Below are positions 1 to 9,390 of a stretch of 64,000 nt of DNA, piece by piece (the stretch's first letter is position 1; each line of letters starts with the position of its first letter). Below the pieces are notes generated by a model that saw only the letters and a list, made by a program, of their open reading frames with translations, did no database searches and was not told the origin of the DNA. Origin of the DNA: Dyadobacter luticola (lineage in GTDB: Bacteria > Bacteroidota > Bacteroidia > Cytophagales > Spirosomataceae); the NCBI RefSeq assembly GCF_005860805.1, contig NZ_VCEJ01000005.1:62001-126000 (forward strand), in the 5' to 3' direction. Made by a program: the position numbers and the translations under genes.

Positions 1-640
1 TGATCCCGGAAACACTGCCCATCACTTGCAGAAAATTGCCGAATGCGAAACCAAAGCCACCACCTAAACCGGCAAAAACTGCCAGCCTGATCGCTGAATG
101 TTGCTTGTGCCGGATCATGTACCAGAATAGCGCGACTGTCATGCCAACACCCGCCGCCCAGGCTTCGGAGCGTGGCGGCGTCATGAGCCAGCCGAGCTCC
201 TCAATCAGGAAATAATAAAAAAGGATTGCCCCGGTGGTCATTTCTGTGAGCAGCTGCGCCCATTTGACGGGTTTTTGGCGGCTTGAAGCTAAGGTTAACC
301 CAAACAATCCCCCTCCGACAAGTCCAAACAACCCGCCGATGATGAGCAACATTAAAAAGCCGTAATACACATTTTCGAAGTCCAATCCCCGGGCGTAACC
401 CACCACTTTTCCATAACTGATGATCCCGCCGATGCCCCAGCCAGCCGCCGAAGCCAATGTAAGCTGGAAGGCTTTGGCATACCAGTCGGTGCGTCTCGAG
501 AGCAGCACAATCGCCAATCCGCCGATGCCACCGGCCCAGGCAGCAGCCTGCTCGTGACCAAATTGTCCGCGGATCGCCCAGGCGGTCCCCAATGACATTC
601 CGGCGATCAGTAAATTGAAAAGCAGTGGCTTGTTATTCAT
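1..640 (-). CDS. Multi-pass membrane protein, unknown function (3' end beyond window)
   Basis: An open frame runs on the minus strand from an ATG at 638-640 to the window edge without a stop, so the C-terminus is missing. The visible 213 residues begin MNNKPLLFNLLIAG and consist of alternating hydrophobic glycine/alanine-rich stretches and short charged loops (for example AIRGQFGHEQAAAW, then LLIIGGLFGLVGGGLFGLTL), which predicts at least five or six membrane segments in the inner membrane. I do not recognise the family. The gene is divergent from the aminotransferase at 790. It could be a transporter-like or enzyme-like membrane protein; nothing visible decides this. Confidence 0.8.
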   Translation of the reverse strand, partial: MNNKPLLFNLLIAGMSLGTAWAIRGQFGHEQAAAWAGGIGGLAIVLLSRRTDWYAKAFQLTLASAAGWGIGGIISYGKVVGYARGLDFENVYYGFLMLLIIGGLFGLVGGGLFGLTLASSRQKPVKWAQLLTEMTTGAILFYYFLIEELGWLMTPPRSEAWAAGVGMTVALFWYMIRHKQHSAIRLAVFAGLGGGFGFAFGNFLQVMGSVSGI

Positions 641-789
641 GCATTTTCGGAATAAGGGTTTGTGCGATAAATACCTGCTTATGGTGAAAACGGACTATAA
701 AGCGGTTTTTGGGATAGAAAAATAGCCTGAAAGTCGGCCTTCGAAGTATGGAATGTGGAGGAGCACAATGTAAAATCGAGCAAGAAAGT

Positions 790-2004
790 ATGTCACAGGA
801 CCTGGCAATTAATGGTGGACCGAAAACGATCAGCAAAACATTCAACTGGCCGATTTATGATGAGCAGGAGGTAAATGCAGTGGCGGCCATCGTACAGAGT
901 GGCAAGTGGGGTAACCCGGACTGCGGGGATGAAGTTGAAAAATTCGAAAAGGAATTTGCGGCTTATTGCGGGAGTAAATATGCCATCACTTGTGTAAATG
1001 GTTCGGTTTCGCTCCGATTGGCGCTGATTGCATGCGGCGTAAAACCCGGCGACGAAGTGATCGTGCCACCATATACGTTTATCACCACGGCTTCCTCGGT
1101 AATCGAATGTAACTGCGTGCCGGTATTCGTGGACATCGATCCGGATACTTATAACATTAGCCCCGCCGCCATCGAAGCCGCGATTACCGACCGGACCAAA
1201 GTCATTATCCCGGTGCATTTCGGCGGGCTTTCCTGCGATATGGATGCGATTATGGAAATTGCCAATCGTCACGGATTAAAAGTAATCGAAGACGCCGCCC
1301 ACGGTCACGGCGCGGAATACAAAGGCAAAAAACTGGGCTCTATCGGTCACGTAGGTAGTTTTAGTTTCCAATCATCCAAAAACCTGACTTCCGGTGAAGG
1401 CGGTATTGTCATCACCGACGATGACGAATTGTATGCGATGATGCATTCCCTGCGCAATGTTGGCCGGATCGAAGGCGGGCAGTGGTATGATCATTACAAT
1501 CCGGGCTGTAATTATCGAATCACGCAAATGCAGGCGGTTTTGCTTTCCGCGCAGCTTAAAAGGTTGGAAGAGCAAACCAAAAAACGAAATGAAAATGGCC
1601 TCTACCTGAATGAGTTACTCACAAACGTAAAAGGCATCACGCCACTTTCGCGAAGCGAGTACATTACCCTACACTGCTACCACATCTACATTTTCAAATA
1701 TGACGCAGAGCATTTTGGAGGTCTGCCCAAAAACGAATTTGCCGAAATGCTGGCCGCCGAAGGCGTGCCGAGTTTCAGAGGCTACCCGCATCCGCTCTAC
1801 AAACAGCCTTTGTTTCAGAACAAGAACTGGATGTGCTACGCGATTCCAGAAACTGCGGATTACAGCCAGACTTTCTGCCCGGTAGCCGAACAGGCTTGCG
1901 CTACGGATGCGGTTTGGATTTTGCAGCATGCGATGCTGGGGGAGAAGGAGGATATGGAAGGGTTTGTGCGGGCGATTTTGAAAATTCAGGAGGCGGTGAG
2001 CTAA
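790..2004 (+). CDS. DegT/DnrJ/EryC1/StrS family PLP-dependent aminotransferase
   Basis: This is a fold-type I PLP enzyme of the sugar aminotransferase family, which normally transaminates keto-sugars or related keto compounds. The frame is open from an ATG at 748, but the ATG at 790 (MSQDLAINGGPK) fits the family start much better and gives 404 residues. Visible family marks are the substrate-side N-terminal region, the EVIVPPYTFITTASS segment, the PLP-phosphate/ring region VIEDAAHGHGAEY and the Schiff-base lysine at residue 197 in SFQSSKNLTSGEGG. Members starting with LAINGGPK often sit in Bacteroidota and Planctomycetota sugar loci without an assigned substrate. The last ~100 bases overlap the 3' end of the opposing RNA ligase gene. 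Confidence 0.9.
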   Translation: MSQDLAINGGPKTISKTFNWPIYDEQEVNAVAAIVQSGKWGNPDCGDEVEKFEKEFAAYCGSKYAITCVNGSVSLRLALIACGVKPGDEVIVPPYTFITTASSVIECNCVPVFVDIDPDTYNISPAAIEAAITDRTKVIIPVHFGGLSCDMDAIMEIANRHGLKVIEDAAHGHGAEYKGKKLGSIGHVGSFSFQSSKNLTSGEGGIVITDDDELYAMMHSLRNVGRIEGGQWYDHYNPGCNYRITQMQAVLLSAQLKRLEEQTKKRNENGLYLNELLTNVKGITPLSRSEYITLHCYHIYIFKYDAEHFGGLPKNEFAEMLAAEGVPSFRGYPHPLYKQPLFQNKNWMCYAIPETADYSQTFCPVAEQACATDAVWILQHAMLGEKEDMEGFVRAILKIQEAVS

Positions 2005-3046
2005 AATTGAAAGCTTGTTTTTTTGAAGAAAGCAGCTGCATAATTTCCGATTGAACCCGCTGTCTGATCCAGTGATTTTGTTCTGGTGTCAGTTCAGCAA
2101 GAATATTTTCATTGTTGATATTAAAATCTACCAAAACATCTTCCAAAAATTCCTGTATTACCTCCTGCAGTCTGGTTTGATTTTCTGAACGAAGGATTCC
2201 AATTTTTGATAAAACGCTGTTTAACCGGTTGTCATTTACATAATTTCTTAGTTCATCCATAAGGAAATTTAGATCTTCGGATAAAGACGATATGCTGGAT
2301 GAAAAAGACCAATTACGGGCCTCCAAATACTTTTTATCCTCCTCGAACTCCCGGTTTTTAATCTTGATAATCGGCCTGAACCCCAAGGTATCGGTAGAGA
2401 TGTCTCCAAACGGTTTAATCACAACACCCTCGATCAAATTGTCTTGAATAAGTGGAAGTTTCAGTTGTTTGGGAACTCGGCTGTCGATTCTCAGGTCAAA
2501 ATCCATGACCTCCGATAGTTTGCCAATTTTCAAGGGTTTGGCGTGGAGAATGTTGAATTTTTGGAAATAGGCTATCGCTATTTCGTAGCTGAGATAGTTC
2601 TTTGACGAGGTAAAATGATTTTCAATAGCAATATCAAACGCGCAAAACTCGATATCAGGCGAGTAATAAACACCCGTTTGAATAGCTTCGACTGTCGCGT
2701 TACTGTTCACATCCGGGTGCGGATAAATCCCTCCGAACAGCTCTCCATAGATAATTATTTTATCAGCATTAAGATCCAGTTTGATCTGCTCAAACAGCTG
2801 GGTAACTGCGGATTCCAATTTCGCAACCACTATTTGGAAGCCGAAAAAATCATCTTCCCATTTCAGAAATTCTTTTCTTTTTCCAAAATGCAGCCGGTTA
2901 TCCTGATAGATGAACCGGAAATTGGCCCCGTGAATTTTTTCGGTGACAACCCAGTCCAGCTTATTTAGCCGACTGCTGATTTTTTCGTCCGATACCAGGC
3001 TTTTCAGGCTGGAAGGGATTTTTTCGTATTCTGATAAATTATTCAT
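1901..3046 (-). CDS. Rnl2-family RNA ligase
   Basis: This is predicted to seal nicks in RNA (or RNA/DNA duplexes) by an ATP-dependent ligase-adenylate mechanism. The nucleotidyltransferase motifs are in order: motif I EKIHGANF with the adenylated Lys37 (phage T4 Rnl2 has Lys35 in EKIHGTNF), FGKRKEF, IYGELFGG, EFCAFDI, EGVVIKPF and IKIKN. The frame is open up to 3124, but the added residues resemble antisense of the neighbouring gene, so the ATG at 3044-3046 (MNNLSEYEKIP) is chosen, giving 381 residues. The upstream gene on the same strand ends only 22 bases away, so the two may be co-transcribed. Oddity: the final ~34 residues, rich in Pro and Ser, are antisense to the aminotransferase and are probably not part of the ligase fold (T4 Rnl2 is 334 residues). 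Confidence 0.9.
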   Translation of the reverse strand: MNNLSEYEKIPSSLKSLVSDEKISSRLNKLDWVVTEKIHGANFRFIYQDNRLHFGKRKEFLKWEDDFFGFQIVVAKLESAVTQLFEQIKLDLNADKIIIYGELFGGIYPHPDVNSNATVEAIQTGVYYSPDIEFCAFDIAIENHFTSSKNYLSYEIAIAYFQKFNILHAKPLKIGKLSEVMDFDLRIDSRVPKQLKLPLIQDNLIEGVVIKPFGDISTDTLGFRPIIKIKNREFEEDKKYLEARNWSFSSSISSLSEDLNFLMDELRNYVNDNRLNSVLSKIGILRSENQTRLQEVIQEFLEDVLVDFNINNENILAELTPEQNHWIRQRVQSEIMQLLSSKKQAFNFSSPPPEFSKSPAQTLPYPPSPPASHAAKSKPHP

Positions 3047-3068
3047 TAGTGTGTGAAAATGATACCAT

Positions 3069-6000
3069 TTACTTCCCAACCCGCACCCTAACCCCCTCAC
3101 TATGCGCCGTAAACTCCGGTGCATACATACATTGAATACTCGTCACCCCATTGCTAAAATCCCCTTCATGGGCTACAAAAAGTGGGTACTCGAAGACATA
3201 AGTGCCCTTTCGAATTGCACTAAAAAAGAAATTGGTGCTCGCGTCTTTGGTGGTTTCGTAGTAGCCGAGGCCGCCTTGCCATTTGTAGCTGCTTAAAACA
3301 TTCACAGGTTCCAGGCCTGACGCACGCATGTCTTTCATGTGCACATATTCCATATCGCGGTCGGCGCGGAGTTCTATGCGGACTGTGATTTTGTCGCCGA
3401 TATGTAGCTTATCGCCTTCGTTGATGGCGGTTAGTGTTGGGCCTTTGTCTGTGTTTCTTTCGATGAAAAGCTTTTTGGAAAGTTTCAGAGGTGTTTCGGC
3501 AAATATGATTTTGTCCAGATCTTCGAAATATTGCCAGTACACTGCGCCCCAGGATGGTGCGGAAGTTTGGGTTTCGCTCTTTGTTTCAATGTGCACATTA
3601 CCCATTGAAACTGAAATCTGGTCGCTTTCGAAGGATTTTTTGAAATAGCCGGTGCCCGCCTCCGGACTGTTCGCGTCCGATTGAATGGTAGTTTCTCCCA
3701 AATGTATCAGCGCAGTTTTGTCCTCGGTCAGCCAGTTGCTGCCCTGCATGAGCAATGCATAGCAAGCCTCGGCAGTGGCTTTTGTGCTTTCCCAGGCATT
3801 GGTCTGCTTGTTTTTCAAAAGCCAGGTTTTCAAAGCATCGACGGTCTTGGTGTCGTTTTCGATTTCCTGAAATGCCTCGATCAGTAGCGCCTGCCGCTCG
3901 ATCGGCGCCTCATACCACCACCAGCCGCGCTGGTTGCTTTTCCAGTACATCCCCATTTCTTCATTTACGACGGCAGTTTCCCGCAAAGATTTCAGGATGG
4001 CTTTTGCCGTGACTTTCTCGCGGCCGCGGTTCAATGTCAATGCAATCATTCCCTGCAAATATTTCGATTGAGTAACCCACGTTACACCAGCCCGCTCCCT
4101 GAAATATTGATAAGCCTTTTGCGAAGCTGAAGCGACCGGTTTATCAGCAAAAAAACTTCTGAGATAGAGATACTGCACCTGCACTGGCCCGGGAGCATAT
4201 TGTTTCAGGTCGGATTTATACTTGATTAGATTGTCATAGTCTTCTTTAATTTTTTTGTCGAGATAGCTCAGTGCTTTGTCTAAAATCGGTTCGATATTCC
4301 GGTTTTCCTTTGCCAAAAAGAAACCAGTTTTTGCCAGGTGCCCGATACCCGTCACAATGTATTGCGTAATATACCTGTCTTCGTATCCACCTTTAAACCA
4401 GGGAAAACTGCCGTTTTCGCTCTGCATTTGCAGCAATTTTTCCAGATTTCCGGTAAGCTCGCTTTTCATTTTTACGAGATCAAAAAGCAAAGCAATGTTC
4501 CTTTTTTGCCCCGATTCCGATTTGGCCTGTAACACCCACGGCGTTTCTTCCAGCAGCACAGATTTGAGCTCCTGGTTCTTTTCCAGATTACTCATCAGGG
4601 CGGTAGTGTCCGCATTTTTCCAGGTTTCAAAAACCTTCGCAATGCGGGGCGAAGTGCTCACAATTTGTGCAGCCAAAGCATTGGCATAGTAGCGGTTCCA
4701 GGTTTGCTCGGCACATTCGTACGGATATTCCATCAGGTACGGAAGCGCCTGCACAGCGTACCAGGCCGGGTTGCTGGTGTATTCAACCGTTAGTTTTTGG
4801 TGTGTTAATGTTTTGGAGTTGCCGGAACTAAGCAGTTTTTCAAACCTGAAATCCTTCGCAGCTGCACCTCGCACATTCAAAGTCAAACTTTCGGTAACCA
4901 GCATGCGGTTGGACAGCACAGGCAAAATGTTTTCCTCCCCATCCGACAAATTTCCCGCCTTAGCCACCGCCCGCCAGGTCAATGTTTTGGTAAAACCCTT
5001 CGGCACTTCCAGCGAAAAAGAAACATTGGTATTCTGTCCCGCCTGGATTGAAAAGGGTTGACTACCTGTTTGATTTTTAAATTGAACGTCAACCGGCTGA
5101 TTGGTTTCGGTATCAAAAAGCTGCAAAGAAACAGTCCCGGTAAGCGCTTGATCCGAAATATTGGCCACTTTCACCGGAAAATTGATCTGATCACCTTCCC
5201 GCAAAAACCGGGGCGCATTGGGCTGCACCATCAATTCCTTCCGGGTAATGATCTCTTTGGAGCTATACCCGAACGCCAAATCTTTCGTATGCACCAGCGC
5301 CTGGAATTTCCAGCGCGTCAATGCCTCGGGCAATGTGAAGGAGAATTCGATTTCACCGTCTTCATTTGTGCGCAATTCGGGAAGGAAGAAGGCGGTTTCG
5401 TTGAAATTTTTGCGAGGCGCAATGTCTGCTGCGGTGGGATTTTTTGATGATGCAGGGGTTTTTTGGACGCCATAACCCACGGTTACGACTTCCGCAAGAG
5501 CAGATGCATTTCCACCAATTGCCATGGACATTTCCTCTTCCGGCGCTGCCTGATTCATTTTGGTATTTGCCCCAACAATAGCTTTCTGAATCCGTCGGTT
5601 TCTGCCGGTTTTGTCAGCGATAACCGCACTTTTGATCTCATAAAAATCGTCCAGTAACAGCCTGTCGTAGATTTTATCGTTGGATCGGTATACGCCATTA
5701 TTCACATACCGGATGTAAGCTGCTTCTTCTTTAAAGTTTCGGTACGAATCCCAGTTCTGCTCTGGCAGCGATGATAAATGCAAATTCGGTTTCTGCCAAT
5801 GATGCAAGACAAACTGATCCAGCGAAGCGTCGTACATCGACGCGAGCATTTCAGCCGCTATCTTTTCTTTTTTGTATCCTGAAATTTTCACTTTCCACTG
5901 TTCCTTGCTTCCGGGCAGCGTTTTGTCCCGGAATGTCAGGTATTCAATTCGAAGTTCTTTATTGGTCCAAGGAACATGAATTGTTTCCTGGTGTTCGTAA

Positions 6001-9000
6001 ATGCGGTTATGTTTTACAAACAGATAAGAAACCACATATCCGCCGCGATCTTCCTCGGTGGCGGTGTGTCGGAAAGTTTGGACCTGATTATTTAATTGAG
6101 AAAATGAAAAAGGGGATGTTTGCTTCGCCTTTTGACCGGTTTTGCTGATTAAAAACAAATGATCCGCAGAAGAGCCGATTTGAATGCTGGCCGTTTCACC
6201 CGGCTCGATTGGCTTGCTCGCCGTAGTTGATAAATACACCGGTTGCGCGCTCTTATCGCTTTTAGATTTTATCAATTCCGTGTATTTAACCTCTTTAATT
6301 TCTTCGCCAGATTGGTCTTGGGTGACGACTTCTATCCTATAAAATCCAGCTGGCAGATTTGCTTCGGAAAGCGCAAAATCCTTATCATTTTGCAGCATTT
6401 GGCTTTTTTCTAACACAACATTCTTGACAACCCAGTTTGTCGGATCAGTTTCATCATTGTATTCGTCGTGAGGAAAATCCTGAATGTAGTCGGCTTTCGA
6501 TATAACAAACTGATCGGGACGCGCCCAGTAGCGTTCACGGATGAGTCGCGTTTCAGGAGTCAGACTTGAAATAATCACCTTTACCTCGGCCGGCAAAAAT
6601 TCACCATTTATATTCTCCGTCCGGATTGAAAGCGACTTTAAACTATCAGCAAAAATCTTATCAGGAATGTCGGCACGGAGCAAAATGGATTTATAACTAA
6701 CCGAAATTTTCGTGTATTCGCTGCGTGTCTCACCATTGCTATCGGTAATGTCCACCTTGACATCATAGTCAAAAACGGGATCCTGTTTTTTGTCGATTTT
6801 TAAATCCGGCAATGCTTCAAAAGTGATCAGGAATTTGCCGGTAACATCTGTTGTGGTTTCTCCGTGAGCAATTTCCAGCGGGGACACCGGTGGCAGCCAG
6901 CTCTTCGATCGCCACCGATAAATGTATCGTGGCACGCGGGTTACGCGGTAAGAAACTTTCGCTCCGTCGATTGCATTACCGGCATAGGCCCTGCTGACGC
7001 CAGTTATCCGGATGATATCATTCACTTTGTAAGCCACCTTCAAAGTGTCGAAACTGACTTCAAATTTTGGCCTCTTGTATTCTTCCACCTGAAAGGAAAT
7101 TTCGTCCAAATCGTCGGTAACAATTTTAAAGGTGCCGTTCAACGCATTTTTAGGCAACTGAAACGAACCTGAAAAGCTGCCATATTCATTGGTTCTAAAT
7201 TCCTTTTTCTCAACTTCTTCACCGTTGGCATTAGTGAGAACTACGCTTATACTATCCGTCGAACTGCTGCTTGTGGCCGTACTGTCGCAAACAATTCCTT
7301 TAAAAAAGACCGTTTGGCCAGGCCGATAAATGCTCCTGTCGGTAAATAAAAAGGTTTTATACTCTTCGACGTCTGCTTCCTCCCGATAATAGGTCCGGTT
7401 CGCCGCCGGAAGCGCTAGCTTATCCTTTGCTGTGGTAATTTCTACCTGTTCGGTCCAGTAATTTTTAATGGTATCCTCGCGCGCTGTTTTGATATGACCA
7501 TTTAAATCCGTGATATACTGGTCGCTTTTCAGCTTTTTGTTGATTCGCAGGTTGTAATCAAAAGCCATTTGCGAGATTTTGACAGTAGCGCTTGGTATCG
7601 GCTGACCATTATCCCTATTCAAAACAAACATATCCTGCCCGTTCCGGACATAACTAATGTTGGAAACAATCACCAGCCGGGCTCCCAGCAATGCTTTGGG
7701 ATTGGTAAAATCAGCGCCCGAGCTGGCAATCAGTATATATTCACCAATAGGCAGCGCGTCAATCTTGATTTCCACCAGATGTTCCTGATGATCTTTGGTG
7801 TCGGGCAATACCTGCTGCCAGCTTCGGATCGGTTTCGCGGCAACCAGATCATTCCAAAGTCCTTCGCCTTGTCTTTCCATTTTCTTTTTCACCTCGTCCG
7901 TCGCGGGAACAATCCGAAGGAAAACGCGGTCAATGTTGCGGTAGTTAAAAAGCGCCAGAAATGGTTTTTCAGGCACATTTACATTTTCCGTCTGGAACGA
8001 AATGCTTTTCTCCCGAATAGTATTTAGCAAGTTATGCGCATTGATGCCGCCTTCGGAATTTGGATTTTCACGGATTATCTTATCGCAAATTTCCGCAGCC
8101 TTTACCCGCTCAAAACGGGCAGTAGTATCACCAAAAGGTTCATATCCATTCCCGCGATCATTATGCCAGGCGGCAACCATACACCAAGCCTGAGCAGCAG
8201 CCGGGATAGATTCATACTGCTGCGCAATGTGGTTGACGGCCATATAATAAAGCTGCTCCTTATCCGGATGCACGGATTTTTGCCGGACGTACTGTAAGCG
8301 CTGTAAATCAATGTCTATCAGCGCATCCGGCTTCGGATCTTCGAGGTGAAAAGCGACTAGTTTCTGATATAAGGTCAGTGCAAAATATTCCAGCTCGGTC
8401 GAATCTTTGGATTCAAATTTTCGATGTGCAAAATCTGCGGCTGGGTCGAAAGCGGAGGCAGTACTGATTTCGAAGGCATAAGTTGGTTTTTTAATGTTCC
8501 GCTCATCCGATGAAAAGTATTGCAATGCTTCCTGGGCCAGCAGGTCGTATAAAGTTGGGCGCAGTTTGCGCACATTACCTTTTTGAATGATCTCGTCGAA
8601 AGGTGCCAGTAAGGTCTTTTTCAAATCAGCTTCAGGTTGAAGAGATTCAAGATAAAGTTGTGTTATTTTTTTGTGAAATTCTCCTGTTGACCAGGTTGTT
8701 ATGTCCTCGCTTTTCGCCCCTTCGACAGCAGTTCTTTCATAAAGCTGCCACCGATGTTGATAGTAGTAACTCAGATATTTTTTTGCCAGAAAGGATGTCA
8801 GTATTGCCTTCACAGCTCCCTGCGTTTCCGAAATTTCCTTTTTCAGTTCATCAATTGATTTCTGCTCAAAATTTTCCTGATTTTCCGCATTCAACCCGAT
8901 CATATGAGTGACGGCTTTGATAACCTGCGCATCCTGTTTTTCCGCTTTTGCCTGTTTGTAAATTTTGTTAACCTCCTCCAAAGCCGACTTGGGAAGCCCT

Positions 9001-9128
9001 TTTTGCATCGCTTCTTCCACAATTTTCCACTGCGGGCTGTAAGTTTTTGGCGCTAACTGAGCATTTGTTTTCATCGAAATAAAAAATAAGAATAGTGTGA
9101 GAAAAAGGAAAAGTGACTTTGTTTTCAT
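3069..9128 (-). CDS. Large secreted alpha-2-macroglobulin-like protein
   Basis: A 2019-residue exported protein of the bacterial alpha-2-macroglobulin family, thought to trap or inhibit foreign proteases in the periplasm. It starts with a cleavable signal peptide (MKTKSLFLFLTLFLFFISMKTNAQ) that has no lipobox, unlike the lipoprotein YfaS of E. coli. An N-terminal helical/TPR-like region is followed by macroglobulin beta domains (FLFTDRSIYRPGQTVFFKG marks the MG2 region near residues 595-620) and the A2M domain (NETAFFLPELRTNEDGEIEF). The thioester motif CxEQ is intact as Cys1472-Ala-Glu-Gln1475, followed by the alpha/alpha-barrel domain. Oddity: a segment near residues 1211-1223 reads LAEVVTVGYGVQKT, closely resembling the signature of SusC-type receptors. 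No penicillin-binding protein 1C, the usual partner in proteobacteria, is adjacent. Confidence 0.92.
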   Translation of the reverse strand: MKTKSLFLFLTLFLFFISMKTNAQLAPKTYSPQWKIVEEAMQKGLPKSALEEVNKIYKQAKAEKQDAQVIKAVTHMIGLNAENQENFEQKSIDELKKEISETQGAVKAILTSFLAKKYLSYYYQHRWQLYERTAVEGAKSEDITTWSTGEFHKKITQLYLESLQPEADLKKTLLAPFDEIIQKGNVRKLRPTLYDLLAQEALQYFSSDERNIKKPTYAFEISTASAFDPAADFAHRKFESKDSTELEYFALTLYQKLVAFHLEDPKPDALIDIDLQRLQYVRQKSVHPDKEQLYYMAVNHIAQQYESIPAAAQAWCMVAAWHNDRGNGYEPFGDTTARFERVKAAEICDKIIRENPNSEGGINAHNLLNTIREKSISFQTENVNVPEKPFLALFNYRNIDRVFLRIVPATDEVKKKMERQGEGLWNDLVAAKPIRSWQQVLPDTKDHQEHLVEIKIDALPIGEYILIASSGADFTNPKALLGARLVIVSNISYVRNGQDMFVLNRDNGQPIPSATVKISQMAFDYNLRINKKLKSDQYITDLNGHIKTAREDTIKNYWTEQVEITTAKDKLALPAANRTYYREEADVEEYKTFLFTDRSIYRPGQTVFFKGIVCDSTATSSSSTDSISVVLTNANGEEVEKKEFRTNEYGSFSGSFQLPKNALNGTFKIVTDDLDEISFQVEEYKRPKFEVSFDTLKVAYKVNDIIRITGVSRAYAGNAIDGAKVSYRVTRVPRYIYRWRSKSWLPPVSPLEIAHGETTTDVTGKFLITFEALPDLKIDKKQDPVFDYDVKVDITDSNGETRSEYTKISVSYKSILLRADIPDKIFADSLKSLSIRTENINGEFLPAEVKVIISSLTPETRLIRERYWARPDQFVISKADYIQDFPHDEYNDETDPTNWVVKNVVLEKSQMLQNDKDFALSEANLPAGFYRIEVVTQDQSGEEIKEVKYTELIKSKSDKSAQPVYLSTTASKPIEPGETASIQIGSSADHLFLISKTGQKAKQTSPFSFSQLNNQVQTFRHTATEEDRGGYVVSYLFVKHNRIYEHQETIHVPWTNKELRIEYLTFRDKTLPGSKEQWKVKISGYKKEKIAAEMLASMYDASLDQFVLHHWQKPNLHLSSLPEQNWDSYRNFKEEAAYIRYVNNGVYRSNDKIYDRLLLDDFYEIKSAVIADKTGRNRRIQKAIVGANTKMNQAAPEEEMSMAIGGNASALAEVVTVGYGVQKTPASSKNPTAADIAPRKNFNETAFFLPELRTNEDGEIEFSFTLPEALTRWKFQALVHTKDLAFGYSSKEIITRKELMVQPNAPRFLREGDQINFPVKVANISDQALTGTVSLQLFDTETNQPVDVQFKNQTGSQPFSIQAGQNTNVSFSLEVPKGFTKTLTWRAVAKAGNLSDGEENILPVLSNRMLVTESLTLNVRGAAAKDFRFEKLLSSGNSKTLTHQKLTVEYTSNPAWYAVQALPYLMEYPYECAEQTWNRYYANALAAQIVSTSPRIAKVFETWKNADTTALMSNLEKNQELKSVLLEETPWVLQAKSESGQKRNIALLFDLVKMKSELTGNLEKLLQMQSENGSFPWFKGGYEDRYITQYIVTGIGHLAKTGFFLAKENRNIEPILDKALSYLDKKIKEDYDNLIKYKSDLKQYAPGPVQVQYLYLRSFFADKPVASASQKAYQYFRERAGVTWVTQSKYLQGMIALTLNRGREKVTAKAILKSLRETAVVNEEMGMYWKSNQRGWWWYEAPIERQALLIEAFQEIENDTKTVDALKTWLLKNKQTNAWESTKATAEACYALLMQGSNWLTEDKTALIHLGETTIQSDANSPEAGTGYFKKSFESDQISVSMGNVHIETKSETQTSAPSWGAVYWQYFEDLDKIIFAETPLKLSKKLFIERNTDKGPTLTAINEGDKLHIGDKITVRIELRADRDMEYVHMKDMRASGLEPVNVLSSYKWQGGLGYYETTKDASTNFFFSAIRKGTYVFEYPLFVAHEGDFSNGVTSIQCMYAPEFTAHSEGVRVRVGK

Positions 9129-9290
9129 GGCTGAAAAAGAAGGATAAATGTGCTGTTAATGTAAGCAATCCTGTAACAAGCTCCCGCATTCATTGAACCT
9201 TCGGCTTCCGATCTTTTATTCTAAGGTAAGCGGTGCTTTGAAGTTTGCAGCCCAGAATAATGTTGACCTTGACGGTAAGAAAGTAACTCA

Positions 9291-9321
9291 TTGTCGCTTT
9301 CTACAATATGAAGTATCTTTA
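9291..9321 (+). promoter_or_regulatory. Weak Bacteroidota-type promoter candidate for the RND operon
   Basis: TTG at 9291-9293 is separated by 20 bases from TATCTTTA at 9314-9321, close to the TTTG/TAnnTTTG pattern of Bacteroidota housekeeping promoters, though the last base is A instead of G. It lies 70 bases upstream of the membrane fusion protein gene in a divergent intergenic region. It is only a pattern match and could be chance in AT-rich DNA. Confidence 0.25.
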
Positions 9322-9390
9322 AATAAGTCATTTAAAGAAATATAATTATCAAGCCTTCTTTTAAGACGAAATTTATTTTCAGTAAATATT

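Noticed and set aside
793-1272. Long antisense open frame inside the aminotransferase gene
   Set aside because: It mirrors codon bias of the real gene, lacks any recognisable domain and has no ribosome binding context; the same holds for many other shadow frames, including those inside the macroglobulin and tamB genes.
3047-3124. N-terminal extension of the RNA ligase
   Set aside because: The extra 26 residues overlap the end of the macroglobulin gene and lack family similarity; MNNLSEYEKIP places the catalytic lysine at 37 as expected.
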